Translations under genes and position numbers: made by a program
Notes under the pieces: model-generated
Database searches by the model: none
What the model was told of the DNA's origin: nothing
The model's input: the letters and a program-made list of their open reading frames with translations, nothing else
Origin: Opisthocomus hoazin
Lineage: Eukaryota > Chordata > Aves > Opisthocomiformes > Opisthocomidae
Direction of reading: 5' to 3'
NCBI RefSeq assembly: GCF_030867145.1
Contig: NC_134428.1
Span: 6,324,001-6,388,000, forward strand
Length of the DNA: 64,000 nt
Part shown: positions 38,460 to 52,311 of the stretch, one piece after another
Position numbering within the stretch: position 1 is the first letter of the stretch
Layout: every line of letters starts with the position of its first letter

Positions 38460-41400
38460 AACGTAGATTAGGTGGTTCATGCCGGGCGCCTCTGGCAGCC
38501 CTGCTTAAAAATGCGAACGTCTGCAGATAGCTCGCAGCCAGAAAGAGCTAGCCTGGAAAGCTGTTGCTCAGCCTCATTTGCCCATGGGACTGCTCGCATA
38601 GAGGCACAGAGACTGGGCTGCTTGCTTGTCTTGCCCGCTCAAACTTCAAACATGGATTTGGCGGTCTGTGCAGGGGGCCTCAGGCAGCCCTGCTCTGAAA
38701 ATGCAAACGTCTGCAGATAGCTCGCAGCCAGAAAGAGATAGCCTGGAAAGCTTTTTTTCAGCCTCATCTGCCCATGGCACCGCTCGCACAGACGCACAGA
38801 GACTGGGGCTGCTTGCTTGTCTTCCCCCTCAAACTTCAAAAGTAGCTTAGGTGGTCCGTTCTGGACTCTTCCGGCTGCCCTGCTCTGCAAATGCGAACGT
38901 GTGCAGATAGCTCGCAGCCAGAAAGACATAGCCTGGAAAGCTGTTGCTCAGCCTCATCTGCCCATGGCACTGCTCGCACAGAGGCACAGAGACTGGGGCT
39001 GCTTGCTTGTCTTGCCACTTTAATCTTCAAAATTAGATTTGGGCATCCGTGCAGGGGGCCTTCGGCAGGCCTGCTCTGAAAATTCGAACATCTGCAGATA
39101 GCTCTCAGGCAGAAAGAGATAGCCTGGAAAGCTGTTGCTCAGCCTCATCTGCCCATGGCACCGCTCACACAGAGGCACAGAGACTGGGGCTGCTTGCTTA
39201 TCTTGCCCCCTCAAACTTCAAACATACCTTTGGCGGCCTGTGCAGGGGTCCTGCGGCAGGCCTGCTCTGAAAATGCGAACGTCTGCAGATAGCTCGCAGC
39301 CAGAAAGAGCTAGCCTGGAAAGCTGTTGCTCAGCCTCATCTGCCCATGGGACTGCTCGCACAGAGGCACAGAGACTGGGGCTGCTTGCTTGTCTTGCCCC
39401 CTCAAACTTCAAACATAGATTTGGCGGTCTGTGCAGGGGGCCTCAGGCAGCCCTGCTCTGAAAATGCGAACGTCTGCAGATAGCTCGCAGGCAGAAAGAG
39501 CTAGCCTGGAAAGCTTTTTTTCAGCCTCATCTGCCCATGGCACCGCTCGCACAGAGGCACAGAGACTGGGGCTGCTTGCTTGTCTTGCCACCTCAAACTT
39601 CAAACGTATCTTACGTGCTACATGCCGGGCGCCTCCGGCAGGCCTGCTCTGAAAATGCGAACGTCTGCAGATAGATCGCAGCCAGAAAGAGATAGCCTGG
39701 AAAGCTGTTTGTCAGCCTCATCTGCGCATGGCAGTGCTCGCACAGAGGCACAGAGACTGGGGCTGCTTGCTTGTCTTGCCCCCTCAAACTTCAAACTTAT
39801 ATTTGGGCATCCGTGCAGGGAGCCTCCGGCAGCCCTGCTCTGAAAATTCAAACATCTGCAGGTAGCTCGCAGGCAGAAAGAGCTAGCCTGTAAAGCTGTT
39901 GCTCAGCCTCATCTGCCCATGGCACTGCTCGCACAGAGGCACAGAGACTGGGGCTGCTTGCTTGTCTTGCCACCTCAAACTTCAAACGTAGCTTAGGTGG
40001 TCCGTGCCGGGCACCTCCAGCAGCCCTGCTCTGAAACTGCGAACGTCTGCAGATAGCTCGCAGCCAGAAAGAGCTAGCCTGGAAAGCTGTTTGTCAGCCT
40101 CATCTGCCCATGGCACTACTCGCACAGAGGCACAGAGACTGGGGCTGCTTGCTTGTCTTGCCCCCTCAAACTTCAAACATATCTTTGGCGTTCTGTGTAG
40201 GGGGCATCTGGCAGCCCTGCTCTGAAAATGCGAACGTCTGCAGATAGCTCGCAGGCAGAAAGAGCTAGCCTGGAAAGCTGTTTGTCAGCCTCATCTGCCC
40301 ATGGCACTACTCGCACAGAGGCACAGAGACTGGGGCTGCTTGCTTGTCTTGCCCCTCAAACTTCAAACATAGCTTTGGCGTTCTGTGTAGGGCGCATCTG
40401 GCAGCCCTGCTCTGAAAATGCGAACGTCTGCAGATAGCTCGCAGCCAGAAAGAGCTAGCCTGGAAAGCTGTTTGTCAGCCTCATCTGCCCATGGCACTAC
40501 TCGCACAGACGCACAGAGACTGGGGCTGCTTGCTTGTCTTGCCACCTCAAACTTCAAACGTAGCTTAGCTGGTCCATTCCGGCCTCTTCCGGCAGCCCTG
40601 CTCTGAAAATGCGAACGTCTGCAGATAGCTCGCAGCCAGAAAGAGCTAGCCTGGAAAGCTGTTGCTCATCCTCATCTGCCCATGGCACTGCTCGCACAGA
40701 GGCACAGAGACTGGGGCTGCTTGCTTGTCTTGCCCGCTCAAACTTCAAACATAGCTTTGGCGGACTCTGCAGGGAGCATCTGGCAGGCCTGCTCTGAAAA
40801 TGTGAACGTCTGCAGATAGCTCGCAGCCAGAAAGAGCTAGCCTGGAAAGCTGTTGCTCAGCCTCATCTGCCCATGGCACTGCTCGCACAGAGGCACAGAG
40901 ACTGGGGCTGCTTGCTTGTCTTGCCACTTCAATCTTCAAACTTAGATTTAGGCATCCGTGCAGGGGCACTCCGGCAGCCCTGCTCTGAAAATACGAACAT
41001 CTGCAGATAGCTCGCAGGCAGAAAGAGATAGCCTGGAAAGCTGTTGCTCAGCCTCATCTGCCCATGGCACTACTCTCACAGAGGCACAGAGACTGGGGCT
41101 GCTTGCTTGTCTTGCCCGCTTAAACTTCAAACATAGCTTTGGCGGACTCTGCAGGGAGCATCTGGCAGGCCTGCTCTGAAAATGTGAACGTCTGCAGATA
41201 GCTCGCAGCCAGAAAGAGCTAGCCTGGAAAGATGTTGCTCAGCCTCATCTGCCCATGGCACTGCTCGCACAGAGGCACAGAGACTGGGGCTGCTTGCTTG
41301 TCTTGCCACTTCAATCTTCAAACTCAGATTTGGGCATCCGTGCAGGGGGCCTTCGGCAGCCCTGCTCTGAAAATGCAAACGTCTGCAGATAGCTCGCAAC

Positions 41401-42440
41401 CAGAAAGAGCTAGCCTGGAAAGCTTTTTTTCAGCCTCATCTGCGCATGGCAGTGCTCGCACAGAGGCACAGAGACTGGGGCTGCTTGCTTGTCTTACCGC
41501 CTCAAACTTCAAACATAGCTTTGGCAGTCTGTGTAGGGGGCATCTGGCAGCCCTGCTCTGAAAATGCGAACGTCTGCAGATAGCTCGCAGGCAGAAAGAG
41601 ATAGCCTGGAAAGCTGTTTGTCAGCCTCATCTACCCATGGCACTACTCGCACAGAGGCACAGAGACTGGGGCTGCTTGCTTGTATTGCCACCTCAAACTT
41701 CAAACGTAGCTTAGGTGGTCCGTTCCGGCCTCTTCCGGCAGCCCTGCTCTGCAAATGCGAACGTGTGCAGATAGCTCGCAGGCAGAAAGAGATAGCCTGG
41801 AAAGCTGTTTGTCAGCCTCATCTGCCCATGGCACTACTCGCACAGAGGCATAGAGACTGGGGCTGCTTGCTTGTCTTGCCACCTCAAACTTCAAACGTAG
41901 CTTAGGTGGTTCATGCCGGGCGCCTCTGGCAGCCCTGCTTAAAAATGCGAACATGTGCTGATAACTCGCAGCTAGAAAGAGCTAGCCTGGAAAGCTGTTG
42001 CTCAGCCTCATCTGCCCATGGCACTGCTCGCACAGAGGCACAGAGACTGGGGCTGCTTGCTTGTCTTGCCCCCTCAAACTTCAAACATAGCTTTGGCCTT
42101 CTGTATAGGGGGCATCTGGCTACCCTGCTCTGAAAATATAAACGTCTGCAGATAGCTCGCAGCCAGAAAGAGCTAGCCTGGAAAGCTGTTTGTCAGCCTC
42201 ATCAGCCCATGGCACTACTCGCACAGAGGCACAGAGACTGGGGCTGCTTGCTTGTCTTGCCACCTCAAACTTCAAATGTAGCTTAGCTGGTTCATACCGG
42301 GCGTGTCTGGCAGCCCTGCTCTGCAAATGCGAACGTCTGCAATAGCTCGCAGGCAGAAAGAGATAGCCTGGAAAGCTGTTTGTCAGCCTCATCTGCCCAT
42401 GGCACTACTCGCACAGAGGCACAGAGACTGGGGCTGCTTG
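38460..42440 (+). repeat. Type II multi-kilobase duplication, copy 1
   Basis: This block of about 4 kb is repeated at 43,420-47,020. The offset is 4,960 bp at 38,472-39,270, 4,769 bp at 39,580-39,850 and 4,578 bp from about 40,228 onward. Each step equals one 191-bp monomer, present here and absent from the other copy (units at about 39,270-39,460 and about 39,960-40,150). The copies share the AGCTTTTTTTCAGCC units, the CTTAAAAATGCG unit and the short CGTCTGCAATAGCTCGCAG unit (42,336 and 46,914). Confidence 0.85.
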
Positions 42441-43419
42441 CTTGTCTTGCCCCCTCAAACTTCAAATGTATCTTACGTGCTCCATGCCGGGCGCCTCCGG
42501 CAGGCCTGCTCTGAAAATGCGAACGTCTGCAGATAGCTCTCAGGCAGAAAGAGCTAGCCTGGAAAGCTGTTTGTCAGCCTCATCTGCCCATGGCACTACT
42601 CGCACAGAGGCACAGAGACTGGGGCTGCTTGCTTGTCTTGCCACCTCAAACTTCAAACGTAGCTTAGCTGGTCCATTCCGGCCTCTTCCGGCAGCCCTGC
42701 TCTGAAAATGCGAACGTCTGCAGATAGCTCGCAGCCAGAAAGAGCTAGCCTGGAAAGCTGTTGCTCATCCTCATCTGCCCATGGCACTGCTCGCACAGAG
42801 GCACAGAGACTGGGGCTGCTTGCTTGTCTTGCCCGCTCAAACTTCAAACATAGCTTTGGCGGACTCTGCAGGGAGCATCTGGCAGGCCTGCTCTGAAAAT
42901 GTGAACGTCTGCAGATAGCTCGCAGCCAGAAAGAGCTAGCCTGGAAAGCTGTTGCTCAGCCTCATCTGCCCATGGCACTGCTCGCACAGAGGCACAGAGA
43001 CTGGGGCTGCTTGCTTGTCTTGCCACTTCAATCTTCAAACTTAGATTTAGACATCCGTGCAGGGGCCCTCCGGCAGCCCTGCTCTGAAAATACGAACATC
43101 TGCAGATAGCTCGCAGCCAGAAAGAGCTAGCCTGGAAAGCTGTTTGTCAGCCTCATCTGCCCATGGCACTACTCGCACAGAGGCACAGAGACTGGGGCTG
43201 CTTGCTTGTCTTGCCCCCTCAAACTTCAAACATAGCTTTGGCGGACTCTGCAGGGAGCATCTGGCAGGCCTGCTCTGAAAATGCGAACATCTGCAGATAG
43301 CTCTCAGGCAGAAAGAGCTAGCCTGGAAAGCTGTTGCTCAGCCTCATCTGCCCATGGCACTGCTCGCACAGAGGCACAGAGACTGGGGCTGCTTGCTTGT
43401 CTTGCCACCTCAAACTTCA

Positions 43420-46400
43420 AACGTAGCTTAGGTGGTTCATGCCGGGCGCCTCTGGCAGCCCTGCTTAAAAATGCGAACGTCTGCAGATAGCTCGCAGCCA
43501 GAAAGAGCTAGCCTGGAAAGCTGTTGCTCAGCCTCATTTGCCCATGGGACTGCTCGCACAGAGGCACAGAGACTGGGCTGCTTGCTTGTCTTGCCCGCTC
43601 AAACTTCAAACATGGATTTGGCGGTCTGTGCAGGGGGCCTCAGGCAGCCCTGCTCTGAAAATGCAAACGTCTGCAGATAGCTCGCAGCCAGAAAGAGATA
43701 GCCTGGAAAGCTTTTTTTCAGCCTCATCTGCCCATGGCACCGCTCGCACAGACGCACAGAGACTGGGGCTGCTTGCTTGTCTTCCCCCTCAAACTTCAAA
43801 AGTAGCATAGGTGGTCCGTTCTGGACTCTTCCGGCTGCCCTGCTCTGCAAATGCGAACGTGTGCAGATAGCTCGCAGCCAGAAAGAGATAGCCTGGAAAG
43901 CTGTTGCTCAGCCTCATCTGCCCATGGCACTGCTCGCACAGAGGCACAGAGACTGGGGCTGCTTGCTTGTCTTGCCACTTCAATCTTCAAAATTAGATTT
44001 GGGCATCCGTGCAGGGGGCCTTCGGCAGGCCTGCTCTGAAAATTCGAACATCTGCAGATAGCTCTCAGGCAGAAAGAGATAGCCTGGAAAGCTGTTGCTC
44101 AGCCTCATCTGCCCATGGCACCGCTCACACAGAGGCACAGAGACTGGGGCTGCTTGCTTATCTTGCCCCCTCAAACTTCAAACATACCTTTGGCGGCCTG
44201 TGCAGGGGTCCTGCGGCAGGCCTGCTCTGAAAATGCGAACGTCTGCAGATAGCTCGCAGGCAGAAAGAGCTAGCCTGGAAAGCTTTTTTTCAGCCTCATC
44301 TGCCCATGGCACCGCTCGCACAGAGGCACAGAGACTGGGGCTGCTTGCTTGTCTTGCCACCTCAAACTTCAAACGTATCTTACGTGCTACATGCCGGGCG
44401 CCTCCGGCAGGCCTGCTCTGAAAATGCGAACGTCTGCAGATAGATCGCAGCCAGAAAGAGATAGCCTGGAAAGCTGTTTGTCAGCCTCATCTGCGCATGG
44501 CAGTGCTCGCACAGAGGCACAGAGACTGGGGCTGCTTGCTTGTCTTGCCCCCTCAAACTTCAAACTTATATTTGGGCATCCGTGCAGGGAGCCTCCGGCA
44601 GCCCTGCTCTGAAAATTCAAACATCTGCAGGTAGCTCGCAGGCAGAAAGAGCTAGCCTGGAAAGCTGTTGCTCAGCCTCATCTGCCCATGGCACTGCTCG
44701 CACAGAGGCACAGAGACTGGGGCTGCTTGCTTGTCTTGCCCCCTCAAACTTCAAACATATCTTTGGCGTTCTGTGTAGGGGGCATCTGGCAGCCCTGCTC
44801 TGAAAATGCGAACGTCTGCAGATAGCTCGCAGGCAGAAAGAGCTAGCCTGGAAAGCTGTTTGTCAGCCTCATCTGCCCATGGCACTACTCGCACAGAGGC
44901 ACAGAGACTGGGGCTGCTTGCTTGTCTTGCCCCTCAAACTTCAAACATAGCTTTGGCGTTCTGTGTAGGGCGCATCTGGCAGCCCTGCTCTGAAAATGCG
45001 AACGTCTGCAGATAGCTCGCAGCCAGAAAGAGCTAGCCTGGAAAGCTGTTTGTCAGCCTCATCTGCCCATGGCACTACTCGCACAGACGCACAGAGACTG
45101 GGGCTGCTTGCTTGTCTTGCCACCTCAAATTTCAAACGTAGCTTAGCTGGTCCATTCCGGCCTCTTCCGGCAGCCCTGCTCTGAAAATGCGAACGTCTGC
45201 AGATAGCTCGCAGCCAGAAAGAGCTAGCCTGGAAAGCTGTTGCTCAGCCTCATCTGCCCATGGCACTGCTCGCACAGAGGCACAGAGACTGGGGCTGCTT
45301 GCTTGTCTTGCCCCCTCAAACTTCAAACATAGCTTTGGCGGACTCTGCAGGGAGCATATGGCAGGCCTGCTCTGAAAATGTGAACGTCTGCAGATAGCTC
45401 GCAGCCAGAAAGAGCTAGCCTGGAAAGCTGTTGCTCAGCCTCATCTGCCCATGGCACTGCTCGCACAGAGGCACAGAGACTGGGGCTGCTTGCTTGTCTT
45501 GCCACTTCAATCTTCAAACTTAGATTTAGGCATCCGTGCAGGGGCCCTCCGGCAGCCCTGCTCTGAAAATACGAACATCTGCAGATAGCTCGCAGCCAGA
45601 AAGAGCTAGCCTGGAAAGCTGTTTGTCAGCCTCATCTGCCCATGGCACTACTCTCACAGAGGCACAGAGACTGGGGCTGCTTGCTTGTCTTGCCCGCTTA
45701 AACTTCAAACATAGCTTTGGCGGACTCTGCAGGGAGCATCTGGCAGGCCTGCTCTGAAAATGTGAACGTCTGCAGATAGCTCGCAGCCAGAAAGAGCTAG
45801 CCTGGAAAGATGTTGCTCAGCCTCATCTGCCCATGGCACTGCTCGCACAGAGGCACAGAGACTGGGGCTGCTTGCTTGTCTTGCCACTTCAATCTTCAAA
45901 CTCAGATTTGGGCATCCGTGCAGGGGGCCTTCGGCAGCCCTGCTCTGAAAATGCAAACGTCTGCAGATAGCTCGCAACCAGAAAGAGCTAGCCTGGAAAG
46001 CTTTTTTTCAGCCTCATCTGCCCATGGCAGTGCTCGCACAGAGGCACAGAGACTGGGGCTGCTTGCTTGTCTTACCGCCTCAAACTTCAAACATAGCTTT
46101 GGCAGTCTGTGTAGGGGGCATCTGGCAGCCCTGCTCTGAAAATGCGAACGTCTGCAGATAGCTCGCAGGCAGAAAGAGATAGCCTGGAAAGCTGTTTGTC
46201 AGCCTCATCTACCCATGGCACTACTCGCACAGAGGCACAGAGACTGGGGCTGCTTGCTTGTATTGCCACCTCAAACTTCAAACGTAGCTTAGGTGGTCCG
46301 TTCCGGCCTCTTCCGGCAGCCCTGCTCTGCAAATGCGAACGTGTGCAGATAGCTCGCAGGCAGAAAGAGATAGCCTGGAAAGCTGTTTGTCAGCCTCATC

Positions 46401-47020
46401 TGCCCATGGCACTACTCGCACAGAGGCATAGAGACTGGGGCTGCTTGCTTGTCTTGCCACCTCAAACTTCAAACGTAGCTTAGGTGGTTCATGCCGGGCG
46501 CCTCTGGCAGCCCTGCTTAAAAATGCGAACATGTGCTGATAACTCGCAGCTAGAAAGAGCTAGCCTGGAAAGCTGTTGCTCAGCCTCATCTGCCCATGGC
46601 ACTGCTCGCACAGAGGCACAGAGACTGGGGCTGCTTGCTTGTCTTGCCCCCTCAAACTTCAAACATAGCTTTGGCCTTCTGTATAGGGGGCATCTGGCTA
46701 CCCTGCTCTGAAAATATAAACGTCTGCAGATAGCTCGCAGCCAGAAAGAGCTAGCCTGGAAAGCTGTTTGTCAGCCTCATCAGCCCATGGCACTACTCGC
46801 ACAGAGGCACAGAGACTGGGGCTGCTTGCTTGTCTTGCCACCTCAAACTTCAAATGTAGCTTAGCTGGTTCATACCGGGCGTGTCTGGCAGCCCTGCTCT
46901 GCAAATGCGAACGTCTGCAATAGCTCGCAGGCAGAAAGAGATAGCCTGGAAAGCTGTTTGTCAGCCTCATCTGCCCATGGCACTACTCGCACAGAGGCAC
47001 AGAGACTGGGGCTGCTTGCT
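43420..47020 (+). repeat. Type II multi-kilobase duplication, copy 2
   Basis: This is the partner of 38,460-42,440 and lacks two single monomers relative to it. Its last kilobase (46,142-47,020) is copied again at 47,477-48,360. At 47,040 its order departs from copy 1: copy 1 goes on with an ATGTATCTTACGTGCTCCATG cassette (split here as a landmark), whereas this copy goes on with CTTATATTTGGGCATCC. Confidence 0.84.
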
Positions 47021-47429
47021 TGTCTTGCCCCCTCAAACTTCAAACTTATATTTGGGCATCCGTGCAGGGAGCCTCCGGCAGCCCTGCTCTGAAAATTCAA
47101 ACATCTGCAGGTAGCTCGCAGGCAGAAAGAGCTAGCCTGGAAAGCTGTTTGTCAGCCTCATCTGCCCATGGCACTGCTCGCACAGAGGCACAGAGACTGG
47201 GGCTGCTTGCTTGTCTTGCCACCTCAAACTTCAAACGTAGCTTAGGTGGTCCGTGCCGGGCACCTCCAGCAGCCCTGCTCTGAAACTGCGAACGTCTGCA
47301 GATAGCTCGCAGCCAGAAAGAGCTAGCCTGGAAAGCTGTTTGTCAGCCTCATCTGCCCATGGCACTACTCGCACAGAGGCACAGAGACTGGGGCTGCTTG
47401 CTTGTCTTGCCCCCTCAAACTTCAAACAT

Positions 47430-48440
47430 ATCTTTGGCGTTCTGTGTAGGGGGCATCTGGCAGCCCTGCTCTGAAAATGCGAACGTCTGCAGATAGCTCG
47501 CAGGCAGAAAGAGCTAGCCTGGAAAGCTGTTTGTCAGCCTCATCTACCCATGGCACTACTCGCACAGAGGCACAGAGACTGGGGCTGCGAGCTTGTATTG
47601 CCACCTCAAACTTCAAACGTAGCTTAGGTGGTCCGTTCCGGCCTCTTCCGGCAGCCCTGCTCTGCAAATGCGAACGTGTGCAGATAGCTCGCAGGCAGAA
47701 AGAGATAGCCTGGAAAGCTGTTTGTCAGCCTCATCTGCCCATGGCACTACTCGCACAGAGGCATAGAGACTGGGGCTGCTTGCTTGTCTTGCCACCTCAA
47801 ACTTCAAACGTAGCTTAGGTGGTTCATGCCGGGCGCCTCTGGCAGCCCTGCTTAAAAATGCGAACATGTGCTGATAACTCGCAGCTAGAAAGAGCTAGCC
47901 TGGAAAGCTGTTGCTCAGCCTCATCTGCCCATGGCACTGCTCGCACAGAGGCACAGAGACTGGGGCTGCTTGCTTGTCTTGCCCCCTCAAACTTCAAACA
48001 TAGCTTTGGCCTTCTGTATAGGGGGCATCTGGCTACCCTGCTCTGAAAATATAAACGTCTGCAGATAGCTCGCAGCCAGAAAGAGCTAGCCTGGAAAGCT
48101 GTTTGTCAGCCTCATCAGCCCATGGCACTACTCGCACAGAGGCACAGAGACTGGGGCTGCTTGCTTGTCTTGCCACCTCAAACTTCAAATGTAGCTTAGC
48201 TGGTTCATACCGGGCGTGTCTGGCAGCCCTGCTCTGCAAATGCGAACATCTGCAATAGCTCGCAGGGAGAAAGAGATAGCCTGGAAAGCTGTTTGTCAGC
48301 CTCATCTGCCCATGGCACTACTCGCACAGAGGCACAGAGACTGGGGCTGCTTGCTTGTCTTGCCCCCTCAAACTTCAAATGTATCTTACGTGCTCCATGC
48401 CGGGCGCCTCCGGCAGGCCTGCTCTGAAAATGCGAACATC
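47430..48440 (+). repeat. Type II third copy of the 46.1-47.0 kb segment (offset 1,335 bp)
   Basis: Positions 46,142, 46,484 and 46,881 recur at 47,477, 47,819 and 48,216, a constant offset of 1,335 bp (7 monomers minus 2 bp). Shared private marks are GCATAGAGACTGGGG, GAACATGTGCTGATAACTCG, AAAATATAAACGTCTGC and CTCATCAGCCCATGG. A private change, GGGGCTGCGAGCTTG, is seen only in this copy (47,581). Confidence 0.85.
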
Positions 48441-51400
48441 TGCAGATAGCTCTCAGGCAGAAAGAGCTAGCCTGGAAAGCTGTTGCTCAGCCTCATCTGC
48501 CCATGGCACTGCTCGCACAGAGACACAGAGACTGGGGCTGCTTGCTTGTCTTGCCCCCTCAAACTTCAAACATACATTTGGCGGCCTGTGCAGGGGTCCT
48601 GCGGCAGGTCTGCTCTGAAAATGCGAACGTCTGCAGATAGATCGCAGCCAGAAAGAGATAGCCTGGAAAGCTGTTTGTCAGCCTCATCTGCGCATGGCAG
48701 TGCTCGCACAGAGGCACAGAGAATGGGGCTGCTTGCTTGTCTTACCGCCTCAAACTTCAAACATAGCTTTGGCCTTCTGTGTAGGGGGCATCTGGCAGCC
48801 CTGTTCTGAAAATGCGAACGTCTGCAGATAGATCGCAGCCAGAAAGAGATAGCCTGGAAAGCTGTTGCTCAACCTCATCTGCCCATGGCACTACTCGCAC
48901 AGAGGCACAGAGACTGGGGCTGCTTGCTTGTATTGCCACCTCAAACTTCAAACGTAGCTTAGGTGGTCCGTTCCGGCCTCTTCCGGCAGCCCTGCTCTGC
49001 AAATGCGAACGTCTGCAGATAGCTCGCAGGCAGAAAGAGCTAGCCTGGAAAGATGTTTCTCAGCCTCATCTGCCCATGGCACTGCTCGCACAGAGGCACA
49101 GAGACTGGGGCTGCTTGCTTGTCTTGCCCGCTCAAACTTCAAACATAGCTTTGGGCATCTGTGCAGGGGGCCTCCGGCAGCCCTGCTCTGAAAATTCGAA
49201 CATCTGCAGATAGCTCGCAGCCAGAAAGAGCTAGCCTGGAAAGCTGTTGCTCAGCCTCATCTGCCCATGGCACTACTCGCACAGAGGCACAGAGACTGGG
49301 GCTGCTTGCTTGTCTTGCCACCTCAAACTTCAAACGTAGCTTAGGTGGTCCGTGCCGGGCACCTCCAGCAGCCCTGCTTAAAAAATGCGAACGTCTGCAG
49401 ATAGCTCGCAGCCAGAAAGAGCTAGCCTGGAAAGCTGTTGCTCAGCCTCATCTGCCCATGGCACTGCTCGCACAGAGGCACAGAGACTGGGGCTACTTGC
49501 TTGTCTTCCCCCTCAAACTTCAAACGTAGCTTAGGTGGTCCGTTCTGGCCTCTTCCGGCAGCCCTGCTCTGAAAATGCGAACGTCTGCAGATAGCTCGCA
49601 GCCAGAAAGAGCTAGCCTGGAAAGCTGTTGCTCAGCCTCATCTGCCCATGGCACTACTCACACAGAGGCACAGAGACTGGGGCTGCTTGCTTGTCTTGCC
49701 CACTGAAACTTCAAACATAGATTTGGCGGTCTGTGCAGGGGGCCTCAGGCAGGCCTGCTCTGAAAGTGCAAACGTCTGCAGATAGCTCGCAGGCAGAAAG
49801 AGCTAGCCTGGAAAGCTGTTTTTCAGCCTCATCTGCCCATGGCACCACTCGCACAGAGGCACAGAGACTGGGGCTGCTTGCTTGTCTTGCCACCTCAGAC
49901 TTCAAACGTAGCTTAGGTGGTCCGTTCCGGCCTCTTCCGGCAGCCCTGCTCTGCAAATGCGAACGTCTGCAGATAGATTGTAGCCAGAAAGAGATAGCCT
50001 GGAAAGCTGTTGCTCAGCCTCATCTGCCCATGGCACTACTCGCACAGAGGCACAGAGACTGGGGCTGCTTGCTTGTCTTGCCACCTCAAACTTCAAACGT
50101 AGCTTAGGTGGTTCATGCCGGGCGCCTCTGGCAGCCCTGCTTAAAAATGCGAACATGTGCTGATAACTCGCAGCCAGAAAGAGCTAGCCTGGAAAGCTGT
50201 TGCTCAGCCTCATCTGCCCATGGCACTGCTCGCACAGAGGCACAGAGACTGGGGCTGCTTCCTTGTCTTGCCCGCTCAAACTTCAAGCATAAATTTGGCG
50301 GTCTGTGCAGGGGGCCTCCAGCAGCCCTGCTCTGAAAATGCGAACGTCTGCAGATAGCTCGCAGCCAGAAAGAGCTATCCTGGAAAGCTGTTGCTCAGCC
50401 TCATCCGCCCATGGCACTACTCGCACAGAGGCACAGAGACTGGGGCTGCTTGCTTGTCTTCCCCCTCAAACTTCAAACGTAGCTTAGGTGGTCCGTTCCG
50501 GCCTCTTCCGGCAGCCCTGATCTGCAAATGCGAACGTCTGCAGATAGCTGGCAGGCAGAAAGAGCTATCCTGGAAAGCTGTTGCTCAGCCTCATCTGCCC
50601 ATGGCACTGCTTGCACAGAGGCACAGAGACTGAGGCTGCTTGCTTGTCTTACCACTTCAATCTTCAAACTTAGATTTGGGCATCCGTGCAGGGGGCCTCC
50701 GGCAGCCCTGCTCTGAAAATTCGAACATCTGCAGATAGCTCGCAGCCAGAAAGAGATAGCCTGGAAAGCTGTTGCTCAGCCTCATCTGCCCATGGCACTG
50801 CTCGCACAGAGGCACAGAGACTGGGGCTGCTTGCTTGTCTTGCCTCTCAAACTTCAAACGTAGCTTCGGTGGGCCGTGCCGGGCACCTCCAGCAGCCCTG
50901 CTCTGAAAATGCGAACGTCTGCAGATAGCTCGCAGCCAGAAAGAGCTAGCCTGGAGAGCTGTTGCTCAGCCTCATCTGCGCATGGCACTGCTCGCACAGA
51001 GGCACAGAGACTGGGGCTGCTTGCTTGTCTTGCCCCCTCAAACTTCAAACATACCTTTGGCGGTCTGTGTAGGGGGCATCTGGCAGCCCTTCTCTGAAAA
51101 TGCGAACGTCTGCAGATAGCTCGCAGGCAGAAAGAGCTAGCCTGGCAAGCTTTTTTTCAGCCTCATCTGCCCATGGCACCGCTCGCACAGAGGCACAGAG
51201 ACTGGTGCTGCTTGCTTGTCTTCCCCCTCAAACTTCAAACGTAGCTTAGGTGGTCCGTTCCGGCCTCTTCCGGCAGCCCTGCTCTGCAAATGCGAACGTC
51301 TGCAGATAGCTGGCAGGCAGAAAAAGCTAGCCTGGAAAGCTGTTGCTCAGCCTCATCTGCCCATGGCACTGCTCGCACAGAGGCACAGAGACTGGGTCTG

Positions 51401-52311
51401 CTTGCTTGTCTTGCCCGCTCAAACTTCAAACATAGATTTGGGCATCCGTACAGGGGGCCTCCGGCAGCCCTGCTCTGAAAATTCGAACATCTGCAGATAG
51501 CTCGCAGCCAGAAAGAGCTAGCCTGGAAAGCTGTTGCTCAGCCTCATCTGCCCATGGCACTACTCGCACAGAGGCACAGAGACTGGGGCTGCTTGCTTGT
51601 CTTGCCCCCTCAAACTTCAAACGTAGCTTAGGTGGTCCGTGCCGGGCACCTCCAGCAGCCCTGCTTAAAAAATGCGAACGTCTGCAGATAGCTCGCAGGC
51701 AGAAAGAGCTAGCCTGGAAAGCTGTTGCTCAGCCTCATCTGCCCTTGGCACTGCTTGCACAGAGGCACAGAGACTGGGGCTGCTTGCTTGTCTTGCCCCC
51801 TCAAACTTCAAACATAGCTTTGGCGTTCTGTGTAGGGGGCATCTGGCAGCCCTGCTCTGAAAATGTGAACGTCTGCAGATAGCTCACAGCCAGAAAGAGC
51901 TAGCCTGGAAAGCTGTTGCTCAGCCTCATTTGCCCATGGCACTGCTCGCACAGAGGCACAGAGACTGGGGCTGCTTGCTTGTCCTGCCACCTCAAACTTC
52001 AAACATACCTTTGGCGGTCTGTGTAGCGGGCATCTGGCATCCCTGCTCTGAAAATGTGAACGTCTGCAGATAGCTCGCAGCCAGAAAGAGCTAGCCTGGA
52101 AAGCTGTTGCTCAGCCTCATCTGCCCATGGCACTCCTCGCACAGAGGCACAGAGACTGGGGCTGCTTGCTTGTCTTGCCACCTCAAACTTCAAATGTACC
52201 TTAGGTGGTCCGTGCCGGGCGCCTGCGGCAGGCCTGCTTCGAAAATGCGAACGTCTGCAGATAGCTCGCAGCCAGAAAGAGCTAGCCTGGAAAGCTGTTG
52301 CTCAGCCTCAT

